A stretch of 64,000 bases of DNA. It comes from Kumtagia sp044326205 (lineage in GTDB: Bacteria > Pseudomonadota > Alphaproteobacteria > Rhizobiales > Rhizobiaceae). Numbering within the stretch: position 1 is the stretch's first letter; the number at the start of each line of letters is the position of its first letter. Below, piece by piece: positions 32,216 to 42,004 of the stretch. Under the pieces are notes generated by a model. The model ran no database searches. It saw only the letters and a list, made by a program, of their open reading frames with translations, and was not told the DNA's origin. The translations under genes were made by a program, and so were the position numbers. The stretch covers positions 1 to 64,000 of the forward strand of contig NZ_JBIRCY010000038.1 of the NCBI RefSeq assembly GCF_044326205.1, read 5' to 3'.

Positions 32216-34108
32216 TCAACTTCTATGCATCCCTCGGGCAACGAGACGAGAAAGTCGTTCCGAGAATGCTTTGGCATCCGCCGGCTTGTCGCCGTCGAGG
32301 ACACGGGCCTCGTCGTAGAGAAGATGTGCGATGTCCTCCTTGAAGGCCCGTTCATCCTTTCCAAGCTTTGCAAGTTCTGCGATGCGCTCATGCCGTGGAT
32401 TGATTTCCAGAACAGGTTTCGCAGCCTTGTCGAGACGGCCTGCCGCATTGAGCAGTCGCTCGAATTGCCGATCGGGACCATGCTCCGGCGCGACCAGGCA
32501 GACCGCGCTTTCCGTCAGGCGGTCGGAGGGCTTAACGTCGGATACAGAGTCGCCGAGCACTGTCTTGACGAAGGCCAGAAACGTGGCGATTTCCGATGAC
32601 GTTTCGGTGTCGGACTTTGCCGCCTTGTCGAGAAGCGGGATCTCCGAAAGGTCAGCCGCGCCCTGCGTTACCGATTTGAACGGCTTTCCCTCAAACTCCG
32701 GCGCGATCGTCACCCAGAAGCTGTCGACCGGATCCGTCAACAGCAGGACTTCAATGCCGCGTGCCTTGAAACCTTCAAGCTGGGGCGAAGCTTCCAGCCG
32801 GGCGCGATCTTCGCCGGTCATGAAAAAGATCGCCTTCTGACCCTCCTTCATCGCCGCCACGTAATCGGCGAGGCTGCGCAGTTCCTCGCCGAAGCCGGTC
32901 GACCAGAAGCGCGCCAGCTTGAGTAACTCTTCGCGCCGCTCGTAGTCCTCGTAGAGTCCTTCCTTCAGGACGACCCCAAAATTCTCCCAGATCTTCGCGT
33001 AGGCTGCGGCATCGTTTTCGGCCAGCTTGGCGAGGTCGGCGAGGATACGGTTGGTCACGCCCTTCCGGATCGCGGCCAGCAATGGGCTTTCCTGGATCAT
33101 CTCGCGCGAGACGTTGAGGGGCAGGTCGGCCGAGTCGACCAGCCCGCGGACGAAGCGCAAATAACGCGGCAGGAGGTCGGCATCGTCGGTGATGAAAACG
33201 CGCCGCACGTAAAGCTTCATACGCCCCTTGCGGTCCTGATCGAAGAGATCGAACGGACGTGAGCCGGGAACGAAAGCCAGAACGCTGTATTCCTGCCGGC
33301 CTTCAGCGCGGAAATGGATCGTCGCGGCCGGTTCGTCATACTGGCCGGCGACGCTGCGGTAGAAATCCGTGTATTCCTCCGGCTTGATCTCGCTCTTCGG
33401 TTTTACCCACAAAGCGGTGCCGTCCGCGATGTCACGCGCCTCTGAGCCGGGCTTCTCGATGAGAGATATGGGTACAGGCACGTGACCAGACTGCGACTTC
33501 ACCAGCCGTTCGAGCTGATAGCTTTCGGTGTAGGAGGCGGCGTCCTCCATGAGATAGAGCACGACGCGGGTGCCGCGCTTGGGTGCTTCACCAAGTGCAA
33601 CCGAACCGATATCATAGGAACCCTTACCATCGGAGGACCAGCGCCAGGCTTCCCCCCTGCCCGCCTGACGGCTGATTGCATCGACCCTGTCGGCCACCAT
33701 GAAGGCGGAGTAAAAACCGACGCCGAACTGGCCGATCAGTTGCGTCTCTTCGTTTGCTTTGCCGGCTTCGAGGCGCTCCACGAATGCACGCGTGCCCGAT
33801 CGGGCAATGGTGCCCAGCGCCTCCGCCATTTCATCGCGACTCATGCCGATGCCGTTGTCCTCAACGACAAGCTGCTTCTTATCGGGATCGGCGGCGATCG
33901 TAATGCGCTGCTTCGGGTCGTCGCCCAGCAGTTCGGGACGGCCGATCGCCTCGTAGCGCAGCTTTTCGCAGGCGTCGGCGGCATTGGAGATTAACTCCCG
34001 CAGGAAGACGTCCCGGTCGGAATAGACAGAATGCACCATCATGTGGAGCAGCCGCGAGACGTCCGCCTCGAAGGTTCTCGTTTCCGTTTCCGTGGTCTCT
34101 GTCGTCAT
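32216..34108 (-). CDS. htpG: Molecular chaperone HtpG (Hsp90)
   Basis: A 630-residue bacterial Hsp90. The N-terminal GHKL ATPase is clear from FLRELISNAADACEKLRY, VEDNGIGMSRDEM and GQFGVGFYSAFMVAD. The middle domain has the RVFITDDADLLPRYLRFVRG segment, and the dimerisation domain ends at ARGMHRS. It is an ATP-driven dimeric chaperone acting on late folding intermediates. It stands alone upstream of the groESL region. No CIRCE or ROSE element is seen in the 100 bp before it. Confidence 0.96.
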   Translation of the reverse strand: MTTETTETETRTFEADVSRLLHMMVHSVYSDRDVFLRELISNAADACEKLRYEAIGRPELLGDDPKQRITIAADPDKKQLVVEDNGIGMSRDEMAEALGTIARSGTRAFVERLEAGKANEETQLIGQFGVGFYSAFMVADRVDAISRQAGRGEAWRWSSDGKGSYDIGSVALGEAPKRGTRVVLYLMEDAASYTESYQLERLVKSQSGHVPVPISLIEKPGSEARDIADGTALWVKPKSEIKPEEYTDFYRSVAGQYDEPAATIHFRAEGRQEYSVLAFVPGSRPFDLFDQDRKGRMKLYVRRVFITDDADLLPRYLRFVRGLVDSADLPLNVSREMIQESPLLAAIRKGVTNRILADLAKLAENDAAAYAKIWENFGVVLKEGLYEDYERREELLKLARFWSTGFGEELRSLADYVAAMKEGQKAIFFMTGEDRARLEASPQLEGFKARGIEVLLLTDPVDSFWVTIAPEFEGKPFKSVTQGAADLSEIPLLDKAAKSDTETSSEIATFLAFVKTVLGDSVSDVKPSDRLTESAVCLVAPEHGPDRQFERLLNAAGRLDKAAKPVLEINPRHERIAELAKLGKDERAFKEDIAHLLYDEARVLDGDKPADAKAFSERLSRLVARGMHRS

Positions 34109-34217
34109 CTCGAAATTCCTGTGCCGCGATCTGCAAGAAGGCCAGCAATCGCAAAAAGCATCTGATTTGCAAATGGGCCGACCGATTTGCCCACGCCGGC
34201 GGCCTAACCCCTATCGC

Positions 34218-34523
34218 TTAAGTCCTGGTATTTGCGCTGGGAGACGATGCTGTCGATACTGCGGGCATTAGCGCGTCCATGTCCGGAACGAGTATGTCGT
34301 TGCGGCGGGCAAAGGCGACGAACGTCGATCGCACTGTCTCCTCATCGATCTCGCCGGCAATGCCAGCCTTGCAGGCATTGAGCGCAACGGCATGGCTGCT
34401 GTTGCGGCTCGCACCAGGCCAGTCCTGCAGCAGGGCGTATGCTTCCAACACAGTCTCGATCCTTGCGGGCAATCCCATGCCGACCAGGACCGTGACGGGT
34501 TCCTCAAAGCGGATGTGTTGCAT
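34218..34523 (-). CDS. DUF982 protein, first copy
   Basis: About 101 residues from ATG at 34523. The DUF982 pattern is visible as EPVTVLVGMGLPARIETVLE, then LQDWPGASRNSSHAVALNAC and STFVAFARRNDIL. The family is a small Rhizobiales-specific domain without known function, often in several copies per genome. The gene overlaps the 3' end of the upstream HTH-like gene by 20 bp, so the two are coupled. Relatives are at 52381-52677 and 56446-56838. Confidence 0.75.
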   Translation of the reverse strand: MQHIRFEEPVTVLVGMGLPARIETVLEAYALLQDWPGASRNSSHAVALNACKAGIAGEIDEETVRSTFVAFARRNDILVPDMDALMPAVSTASSPSANTRT

Positions 34524-34902
34524 GGCTCGAAACTCCCTTCCGTTGTCCTGACGGCGGCGCGGGACGTGCGGCAGTCGCGTGCGTGGCGCGGCGTCGGTAG
34601 GCAGACTGCACGATGATGCCGTCCGGCCCCGGATACGTGATTGTAGGTGTGGCGATATCGACATCCGTCAGCTTGATCGGTGCGTTGACCGGGGTGGATT
34701 TCGGGTTGCTTAGGCTGGGTGGCGGCAGAGCCCTGTGGGCCTTGACCAGTGCCTCGAGCCAGGCTGCTATCGCAATCGGCGCGACGGCCCGTCCGTCAAG
34801 CCAGGTAGTCACCTCGCTTTCGAGACAGCCGAGTTGTTCGGCGAGGTCTGCCGCGCTCCATCTCAGAGTCTTCAGACATTCACGCAATCGTCCTGGAATC
34901 AT
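34504..34902 (-). CDS. Small HTH-like protein
   Basis: About 132 residues from ATG 34902, with GAAGG upstream; ATG 34956 is an alternative start. Residues 1-60 (CLKTLRWSAADLAEQLGCLE followed by SEVTTWLDGRAVAP) resemble a divergent XRE-type helix-turn-helix. The rest is proline-rich and probably disordered. It could be a DNA-binding regulator of the chaperone region, but nothing proves that. It overlaps the DUF982 start by 20 bp. Confidence 0.55.
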   Translation of the reverse strand: MIPGRLRECLKTLRWSAADLAEQLGCLESEVTTWLDGRAVAPIAIAAWLEALVKAHRALPPPSLSNPKSTPVNAPIKLTDVDIATPTITYPGPDGIIVQSAYRRRATHATAARPAPPSGQRKGVSSHATHPL

Positions 34903-34993
34903 GTCGGACCTTCGTTGCGGTTCGGTGGAGCTCGCGCGAGCTTCCACCATCGTCAATGCCGGAAAGACCTCGCCCGGAAGCGAGGCCTGCGCT

Positions 34994-35221
34994 TCACGAT
35001 CCGCTGCTCACGGATGTCGCCGATGCCGACACGTGCTGCGCGGCGAGGAACATCAGCGTGGAAGCAGCCGTCCGGCGGCTCCAACCGGCGGATTCGGCCA
35101 TGTCGATCAGTCCGTCCAGCAGCGGCTTCAGCGCGCTCCTGCACTCCGTTTCGTGGGCCAGAAACTCTTTGGCCGGATGTGTCGGAGACGGAACGCTTCC
35201 AATACCTGTCATCATATTCAT
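34994..35221 (-). CDS. Small helical protein downstream of groEL
   Basis: A 75-residue protein with a helical core (EFLAHETECRSALKPLLDGL, IDMAESAGWSRRTAASTLMF) and a Ser-rich tail. No family is recognised. It lies 68 bp after groEL on the same strand, beyond a GC-rich stem-loop, and may receive read-through transcription from the groESL operon. Confidence 0.55.
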   Translation of the reverse strand: MNMMTGIGSVPSPTHPAKEFLAHETECRSALKPLLDGLIDMAESAGWSRRTAASTLMFLAAQHVSASATSVSSGS

Positions 35222-35250
35222 GGCATCCTCCGAAGTCGGTCTGACAGACG

Positions 35251-35273
35251 CCCGCTCCCGATCAGGGAGCGGG
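35251..35273 (-). terminator. Stem-loop after groEL
   Basis: CCCGCTCCC (35251-35259) pairs perfectly with GGGAGCGGG (35265-35273) around a 5-base loop, 17 bp beyond the groEL stop. No T run follows on the minus strand, so it may be a partial terminator or mRNA-stabilising hairpin. Confidence 0.55.
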
Positions 35274-35289
35274 CAGCTTCATCGAGATC

Positions 35290-36921
<1,632 letters not shown>

Positions 36922-36976
36922 TGGATCACTCCTTCAATTAGGCAGCTTCGTTGACTGATTGACGTTCGAGAAGCCG

Positions 36977-37291
36977 TCAGGCGGCCTTCTTCAGCGTGGC
37001 GGTCTGTTCGATCACGCCCATCACGTCGCTTTCCTTCATGATGATGAGGTCCTCGCCGTCGAGCTTGATCTCGGTGCCGGACCATTTGCCGAACAGGATG
37101 CGATCGCCCGCCTTGACGTCGAGCGGCTGAAGCTGGCGGGCCTCGTTGCGGGCGCCTGGGCCGACGGCGATGACCTCGCCTTCCTGCGGCTTTTCCTTGG
37201 CAGTGTCGGGGATGATGATGCCGCCGGCCGTCTTTTCGTCGGCCTCGATGCGGCGGACCAGGATACGGTCATGCAATGGACGGAACGTCAT
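36977..37291 (-). CDS. groES: Co-chaperonin GroES (10 kDa)
   Basis: A 104-residue co-chaperonin. FRPLHDRILVRRIEADEKTA, the mobile-loop region GGIIIPDTAKEKPQEG and VLFGKW-like DRILFGKWSGTE are typical. It caps GroEL in the folding cycle. It is the first gene of the groESL operon, with a 140-bp leader carrying the CIRCE element. Confidence 0.97.
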   Translation of the reverse strand: MTFRPLHDRILVRRIEADEKTAGGIIIPDTAKEKPQEGEVIAVGPGARNEARQLQPLDVKAGDRILFGKWSGTEIKLDGEDLIIMKESDVMGVIEQTATLKKAA

Positions 37292-37445
37292 GTCGTTCTC
37301 CTCATGGACAAACAGATTTTGAGGTTCCTCCGCACCCGGCCGGCAATATCGGTTCGGTGCGGGGCGCGCCGACCCCTCTCAGGCATCGCGCGAATATCGA
37401 GCTAGTTTTGGAATTTTCCGGTTTCAAGAGGTCGGCACAAAAATT

Positions 37446-37472
37446 TTAGCACTCGCAACTTTCAAGTGCCAA
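37446..37472 (-). promoter_or_regulatory. CIRCE operator (HrcA site) of groESL
   Basis: TTAGCACTC (37446-37454), a 9-base spacer, then AAGTGCCAA (37464-37472) matches CIRCE (TTAGCACTC-N9-GAGTGCTAA) with two changes in the right arm. It lies 155-181 bp upstream of groES. HrcA would repress here and release on heat shock. Confidence 0.85.
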
Positions 37473-37624
37473 CGGACTGTTATCACGCAGCTATTTCGTT
37501 CGAGCTGGAATCTTCCTGCTTGAAATTTCGCGGCGATCCAACAAAATTATCCGAGCCCGGTGCCGCCCCTGTGCAGCCGGAAACTGAACGCAATCGAGGA
37601 GTTTTTTGCAGACGGAGGACATCG

Positions 37625-37969
37625 ATGAACCGACAGAAATTCTCGCCGATCATTCCCTCTCTCGCCCCCGAAACGTCGGACCTTTCGCTTGACCGCCTGC
37701 TTGCGCCGGCCAGGCACTTCAAGCACCCCGACGACGTGCTCAGCGAGGCCACGCTCGAACTACAGGAAAAACGCGCCATTCTGTCATCGTGGGCTTCGGA
37801 CGCCTGCGCCGTGGAATCGATGCCGGCGCTGCGGCAGCCGCCAGGTGCTGAGCAGCCAATCTCCTTCGATCAGATCATGGATGCGCTGCGGCAGCTCGAC
37901 AGCGATGCATCGGCGCGCCAATCCGCGTCCTGCGAGTTCTCTCACAGCTTCGACAGGCTGGATGCCTGA
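37625..37969 (+). CDS. Hsp20-linked hypothetical protein, first copy
   Basis: A 114-residue soluble protein divergent from groESL. HFKHPDDVLSEATLELQEKR followed by AILSSWASDACAVESMPALR matches FGQPDDVLNSRHLTREEKR followed by TVLASWASDMHAVPHVPSLR in the protein at 52750-53214. The shared block ends with a DQIMDALRQLD helix. Both copies lie beside hsp20 genes, so a role linked to heat shock is likely. The biochemical function is unknown. The start follows GGAGGAC at short spacing. Confidence 0.7.
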   Translation: MNRQKFSPIIPSLAPETSDLSLDRLLAPARHFKHPDDVLSEATLELQEKRAILSSWASDACAVESMPALRQPPGAEQPISFDQIMDALRQLDSDASARQSASCEFSHSFDRLDA

Positions 37970-37990
37970 GGTTCGCCAAAGGAGAATCAT

Positions 37991-38269
37991 ATGGTGACGA
38001 GGGTCAGCAGGGAGTTCCGCCTGCAGATGGAAGGCTACGGCCTCACGACAGCCGAGATCCACTATCATCTTCCGGATCACCCGAGCCTGTTGCAGCTCTA
38101 TGTCTGGCAGGACTACGACCTCGCGCCGGAGTTTCCCGAGTTGAAGGGTTTCCTCAGCTATTGGGAGCGTGAACTGGAGGGGGCACTACATTCGGTGCGC
38201 GTCGCGCACAATCGTCTGATCAAACCGTCCGAGTGGAAGGCGATCGAGGGCCTCATAGCGATACACTGA
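37991..38269 (+). CDS. usg: Usg family protein
   Basis: A 92-residue protein clearly of the Usg family: LQMEGYGLTTAEIHYHLPDH, PSLLQLYVWQDYDLAPEFPE and LEGALHSVRVAHNRLIKPSE. The family is confined largely to Alphaproteobacteria and was named from a gene upstream of trp genes; its function is not established. GGAGA precedes ATG 37991. It follows the Hsp20-linked gene by 21 bp. Confidence 0.9.
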   Translation: MVTRVSREFRLQMEGYGLTTAEIHYHLPDHPSLLQLYVWQDYDLAPEFPELKGFLSYWERELEGALHSVRVAHNRLIKPSEWKAIEGLIAIH

Positions 38270-38548
38270 TAGGCGCTATTGATGCTCGTCCGGATCGGGC
38301 AGTTCGACCAGCGCAGCAACGGTTCCCGGTACCGGCCGGCCTTCACCCATCAACACTCGTATTCGTGCCAAGCCGAGGCCTCTCACAGTTCCTGAACAGA
38401 AGCCCGGTCGCAAATCTCTCCGCGATTGCGGTCTCGTCGACGGGCCCGAGAACGGGTCGTCCGCCCAAAGCATCGCAGTGGCCACGCTGCCTCCGAGCGA
38501 TGTTTCGCCCTGACAGTTTCCCGTTCGCTTTCAGCATCTCTTCGGGGT
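38270..38548. other. Intergenic stretch without a supported gene
   Basis: Short frames exist on the minus strand (for example one ending ALVELPDPDEHQ), but none has a ribosome binding site or a recognisable family. It may contain a decayed gene. Nothing else is seen before the hsp20 promoter. Confidence 0.4.
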
Positions 38549-38577
38549 CTTGACGCAACAAAAAACAGTTCTCAAAT
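38549..38577 (+). promoter_or_regulatory. Candidate RpoH promoter of hsp20
   Basis: CTTGAC (38549-38554) is followed after 17 bases by TCAAAT (38572-38577). The -35 fits alphaproteobacterial RpoH promoters; the -10 is weak. It lies just upstream of the ROSE leader. Confidence 0.4.
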
Positions 38578-38615
38578 CCAATTTGCCGGTCGCCAGACGG
38601 GGCCGGTACAGTCAG

Positions 38616-38670
38616 GGAGCGCCGGCTTCTTGGCGCTCCTCATGTCTATGTTGCTCATTGGAGGATATAG
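38616..38670 (+). promoter_or_regulatory. ROSE RNA thermometer in the hsp20 leader
   Basis: The leader has a hairpin GGAGCGCC/GGCGCTCC (38616-38639), then CTATGTTGCTC (38646-38656) able to pair imperfectly with GGAGGATATAG (38660-38670), masking the Shine-Dalgarno sequence. TTGCT opposite the GGAGGA is the ROSE signature of rhizobial hsp20 leaders. The hairpin would open on warming. Confidence 0.85.
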
Positions 38671-38672
38671 CT

Positions 38673-39143
38673 ATGAGAACCGCATTCGACTTCTCGCCGC
38701 TCTACCGGTCGAGCATCGGCTTCGACCGGGTCTTCAACCTGCTCGAAAACGCGAGCCGGCTTCAGGCCGTCGATAACTGGCCGCCCTACGACATCGCTCG
38801 CACCGGTGAGAAATCCTATCGCATCACCATCGCGGTGGCGGGCTTTGCCGAGGGCGATCTCGACATCACACTGGAGCCGAACCTTCTGGTCGTCACCGGC
38901 GAGCGGAACGAAGAGGAAGGGGCCGAGTACCTGCACCGCGGGCTTGCGGCGCTGCGTTTCGCCCGCCGCTTCGAACTTGCCGATCACATGAGGGTCGGCG
39001 GGGCTTCGCTGGCAAACGGCCTTTTGATCATCGACCTGGTGCGTCAGGTGCCTGAGGAGATGAAGCCGCGGCGCATCGCCATAGCAGCCGGCGATGCCAC
39101 GCCGACGGTCGCGCAGGTCGAGGCGAACAAGCAGGCTGCGTAA
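38673..39143 (+). CDS. Small heat-shock protein Hsp20 (IbpA-like), ROSE-controlled
   Basis: A 156-residue class A small heat-shock protein. The alpha-crystallin domain starts at NWPPYDIARTGEKSYRITIA and includes LANGLLIIDLVRQVPEE; the N-terminal SPLYRSSIGFDRVFNLLENA is the family's usual arm. It holds unfolding proteins in an ATP-independent way. ATG 38673 follows GGAGGA by 7 bp, and the same spacing is found in the paralogue at 53296-53781. Translation is predicted to be temperature-controlled by the ROSE leader. Confidence 0.93.
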   Translation: MRTAFDFSPLYRSSIGFDRVFNLLENASRLQAVDNWPPYDIARTGEKSYRITIAVAGFAEGDLDITLEPNLLVVTGERNEEEGAEYLHRGLAALRFARRFELADHMRVGGASLANGLLIIDLVRQVPEEMKPRRIAIAAGDATPTVAQVEANKQAA

Positions 39144-39238
39144 GGCGCTGCTCACCAGAGACGCGACGATTCCCGGCGCCGGTAGCATTGCCGGCGCCCA
39201 GGGTCGTTCTGCACATTGCAAGCACAAGGAGAAGACAC

Positions 39239-39745
39239 ATGACCATTCGTGATCTCATCCCGTGGGGACGGGATTCCAACCAGACACCGGCCGTTTATCG
39301 CGACAACGACCGGGATCCCTTCATGGCACTGCATCGCGAGATGAACCGGTTGTTCGACGACGTCTTCCGCGGCTTCGATACGCGGCTGCCGTCGTTCGGG
39401 GGCTTTGCCTCGCGTGGCGCCAATTGGCCAAGCGTCGAGATTTCCGACACTGAGAAGGAAATCCGCATCACGGCGGAGGTGCCCGGCTTGGAGGAGAAGG
39501 ACGTCGAGGTCCTGCTCGATGACGGTGTGCTGACGCTCAAGGGTGAGAAGCGTTCGGAGACTGAGGACAAGGACCGCCAGTTCTCCGAGCGAGTTTACGG
39601 CCGGTTCGAGCGCCGCATCCCGCTCGGTTACGAGGTCGAGCAGGACGAGGTTGATGCACACTTCCGCAATGGCGTGCTGACCGTGATCTTGCCCAAAACC
39701 GCCAAGGCACAATCGCAGGCCAAGCGGATCGCAATCAAGGGCTGA
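39239..39745 (+). CDS. Small heat-shock protein Hsp20 (class C/HspD-like)
   Basis: A 168-residue Hsp20 of a different subgroup from its neighbour. DLIPWGRDSN, FMALHREMNRLFDDVFRGFD, the crystallin domain WPSVEISDTEKEIRITAEVP and the C-terminal VILPKTAKAQSQAKRIAIKG are typical. AAGGAG precedes ATG 39239. No ROSE structure is seen in its 95-bp leader, so it may instead be expressed by read-through from the ROSE-controlled gene. A terminator follows. Confidence 0.93.
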   Translation: MTIRDLIPWGRDSNQTPAVYRDNDRDPFMALHREMNRLFDDVFRGFDTRLPSFGGFASRGANWPSVEISDTEKEIRITAEVPGLEEKDVEVLLDDGVLTLKGEKRSETEDKDRQFSERVYGRFERRIPLGYEVEQDEVDAHFRNGVLTVILPKTAKAQSQAKRIAIKG

Positions 39746-39758
39746 CGATAACAATCCA

Positions 39759-39800
39759 GGAGGCGGAGGCGACCAGAACGGCCGCCTCCCACATGTTTTT
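39759..39800 (+). terminator. Terminator after the hsp20 pair
   Basis: GGAGGCGG (39759-39766) pairs with CCGCCTCC (39782-39789), followed after a few bases by TTTTT at 39796-39800. Confidence 0.6.
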
Positions 39801-39843
39801 GGCACCGCGCTGTGCGCGGCACGCGACGTCTTCCGCGGGTAGA

Positions 39844-40911
39844 TCAATCAACAGGAGGCTGCCTCTCGTTCTTGTCGGTCGCCTGCCATTCGAGAAACAG
39901 GCTGTATCCCACAGCTAACAGCACCGGGCCGAGGAACACCCCGATGAAGCCGAAGGCCAAAATGCCGCCGAGGAAGCCGAAGAAACTGAGTAACACGGGC
40001 AAGCTGTTCGCTTGCGTTAGGAGATAGGGCCTCAACAGGTTGTCTATGCTGCTCACCAGCAGCAGCCCCCATCCCGCGACAAAGATGCTCCAGCCAACCT
40101 CTCCCTGAAAGAACAACCACAGCGCGACAGACCCCCAGACCAGCGGAGGGGCGGCGGGCACGAAGGACAGAAGAAAGGTGATGAAGCCGAGCAGCAGGGC
40201 CTGAGGCACACCTGCTATCCAAAACCCGAGCCCGGCCAACAGTCCTTGCGCAATAGCCGTCCCGATTACACCGTAGACGACCCCGGTGACTGTTGATCCA
40301 GCAACCAAAAGCAGATGGCGTGCGCGAGTGCCACCGATCCGCTCGGAACTGCCGCGCGCAGAAGCCGCTATCTGGCGCCCGTACCGATAAAAGAAGAACG
40401 CGATGAACACGCTTAGGACCAGTTCGAGGAGTCCGACGCCCAGAACAGCACCGCTGGCTACGGCGATGTCGGTCGCGGGACGTATCAGCTTCGTCAGTTC
40501 GACGAGGAACGCCGGTGCATTGTAAGCGAGACCCTGCCAATAGAGGGCGAGACGCTCTCCTATTAAGGGGAGTTCGGCTACCCAGGCAGGCGGCGCGGGC
40601 GGTCCTTGCTCAAGAAGGCGGTTCACCGCCTGGGCTACAGTCGCCACACTATCGGCCAGTGTTGCCACCAAGATAGCAAAGGGAGCCACGACGACGGCTG
40701 CTACAAGGAGTGTCATGAGAAGCGCGGCAGGCGTCCTCCTTCCTCCCAAAAGTCCCTCGAACCAGAGGTAAATTGGCCAGGTAGAGAAGCAGAGCACAGC
40801 GGCCCAAATCAGGGCAGAGAGGAATGGCCAGAGAACAACAATGCACCCGACGCCTAGAAGCACGAGTGCGCCAATTCCTAAGATCTGCTCAACTGGTCGG
40901 TCAAATACCAT
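39844..40911 (-). CDS. AI-2E family transporter
   Basis: About 355 residues from the ATG at 40911, with six to eight hydrophobic segments. Paired helices at the N terminus, the soluble stretch around VNRLLEQGPPAPPAWVAELP and the C-terminal FFGFLGGILAFGFIGVFLGP are features of the AI-2E/PerM/TqsA superfamily, whose members export autoinducer-2 or act as ion antiporters. The actual substrate is unknown. The frame extends to 41010, but residues there are not family-like. It converges with the hsp20 pair. Confidence 0.85.
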   Translation of the reverse strand: MVFDRPVEQILGIGALVLLGVGCIVVLWPFLSALIWAAVLCFSTWPIYLWFEGLLGGRRTPAALLMTLLVAAVVVAPFAILVATLADSVATVAQAVNRLLEQGPPAPPAWVAELPLIGERLALYWQGLAYNAPAFLVELTKLIRPATDIAVASGAVLGVGLLELVLSVFIAFFFYRYGRQIAASARGSSERIGGTRARHLLLVAGSTVTGVVYGVIGTAIAQGLLAGLGFWIAGVPQALLLGFITFLLSFVPAAPPLVWGSVALWLFFQGEVGWSIFVAGWGLLLVSSIDNLLRPYLLTQANSLPVLLSFFGFLGGILAFGFIGVFLGPVLLAVGYSLFLEWQATDKNERQPPVD

Positions 40912-41130
40912 TATGCGTCTTGCAGCCCCATCAGGTCTCGGCAGCCTCAAAATCCCTCCGGGAAATGCTGCCTTGAACCCAACAAACCATATGGGTTGGC
41001 TGGTTGGCACGCCACTATTTCGGTCACCGCTGGCTGACTGGGCGTCAGGCTAGAGCCGCAACGACCAGAGGGCTTCGCCCAAGGCAAGAGCGGGCGTCAC
41101 GGCGATCCGCTTGCTCAAGGCGACCGCGGC

Positions 41131-41937
41131 TTAAGTCACTTCGTCGGTGACAACCTCGAACCTTACCAGTTGCGATTGACCAAAGCTGGTCGAAAGCGCC
41201 ACGTCCGTGGCATCGCGACCGGTCGCCATCAGGATCCGCCCGATCCTCGGCTTGTTATGGCGCGCATCAAAAGTGTACCAGTTGCCACCGAGATAGGCTT
41301 GGAACCAGGCACTGAAATCCATCGGATCGGGGACGGGCGGAACGCCGATGTCGCCCAAATAGCCTGTGCAATAGCGCGCCGGAATGTTCATGCAGCGGCA
41401 CAGCGTGATCGCAAGATGGGCAAAGTCGCGGCACACTCCTGTCCTGTCGGTGAAGCCGCCATAGGCGGTGCGCAATGCGTCGGCGTTCTGGTAGTTAAAG
41501 GCGATGTGGCTGTGGACGAAATCGCAGATGGCCTGTACCCGCGCCCAGCCGGGTGGAGTGTTTGAGAAGTTGGCCCAGGCGAAATAGCCGAGCCGGTCGG
41601 TGTCGCAATAGCGGCTGCCAAGCAGGAAGACGAGCACGTCGTCGGGCAGGTCCTTGATGTCGTGCTGGACAGCGTCCCACGCTACGACATCCGGCCGGCC
41701 GCTGTCATGGATAAGAAACTCTGACGAGATCTGGATTGTCCCTGCCGGTGCCGTGATGCGGGTGCAGCCGTTGCCGAAGCCATCAATGTAGCCGCGCGCT
41801 TCGACCCGAGGATCAAACTGGATGGTCGCATCGGTGAGGAGGTCCGGCCGGCGGGAAGGATGCACGTCGAGCACGAGCAGCATCTGCGTCGGTTGGGGGC
41901 ATTGGTAGGCAAGCGTGAAACCGGCTCGGATCTTCAT
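41131..41937 (-). CDS. Transglutaminase-like protein lacking the canonical histidine
   Basis: A 268-residue protein with a strand-rich N-terminal domain and a transglutaminase-like core. Cys169 is in RTGVCRDFAHLA and Asp224 in WYTFDARHN. Where relatives have His in the DFHA context, this protein reads MDFSAW, with Ser209. His227, three residues after the aspartate, may substitute, or the protein may be inactive. I recall the DFSAW form in related proteins, so it is probably a subgroup trait. It lies 67 bp downstream of another transglutaminase gene on the same strand. Confidence 0.8.
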   Translation of the reverse strand: MKIRAGFTLAYQCPQPTQMLLVLDVHPSRRPDLLTDATIQFDPRVEARGYIDGFGNGCTRITAPAGTIQISSEFLIHDSGRPDVVAWDAVQHDIKDLPDDVLVFLLGSRYCDTDRLGYFAWANFSNTPPGWARVQAICDFVHSHIAFNYQNADALRTAYGGFTDRTGVCRDFAHLAITLCRCMNIPARYCTGYLGDIGVPPVPDPMDFSAWFQAYLGGNWYTFDARHNKPRIGRILMATGRDATDVALSTSFGQSQLVRFEVVTDEVT

Positions 41938-42004
41938 GATGCCCCTTGTTTGCTGACTCCATCAACGCCTGGAAATTCGCCCAGTTGCTTTACGATGTGA
42001 TCGT

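Noticed and set aside
37423..37428. TTCAAG (minus-strand CTTGAA) downstream of CIRCE as an RpoH -35 for groESL
   Set aside because: No acceptable -10 lies 16-18 bp further on, so the promoter position for groESL was left undefined.
38276..38561. Two short minus-strand frames before hsp20
   Set aside because: They overlap each other in different frames, have no ribosome binding site and match no family. A decayed gene is possible but not supported.
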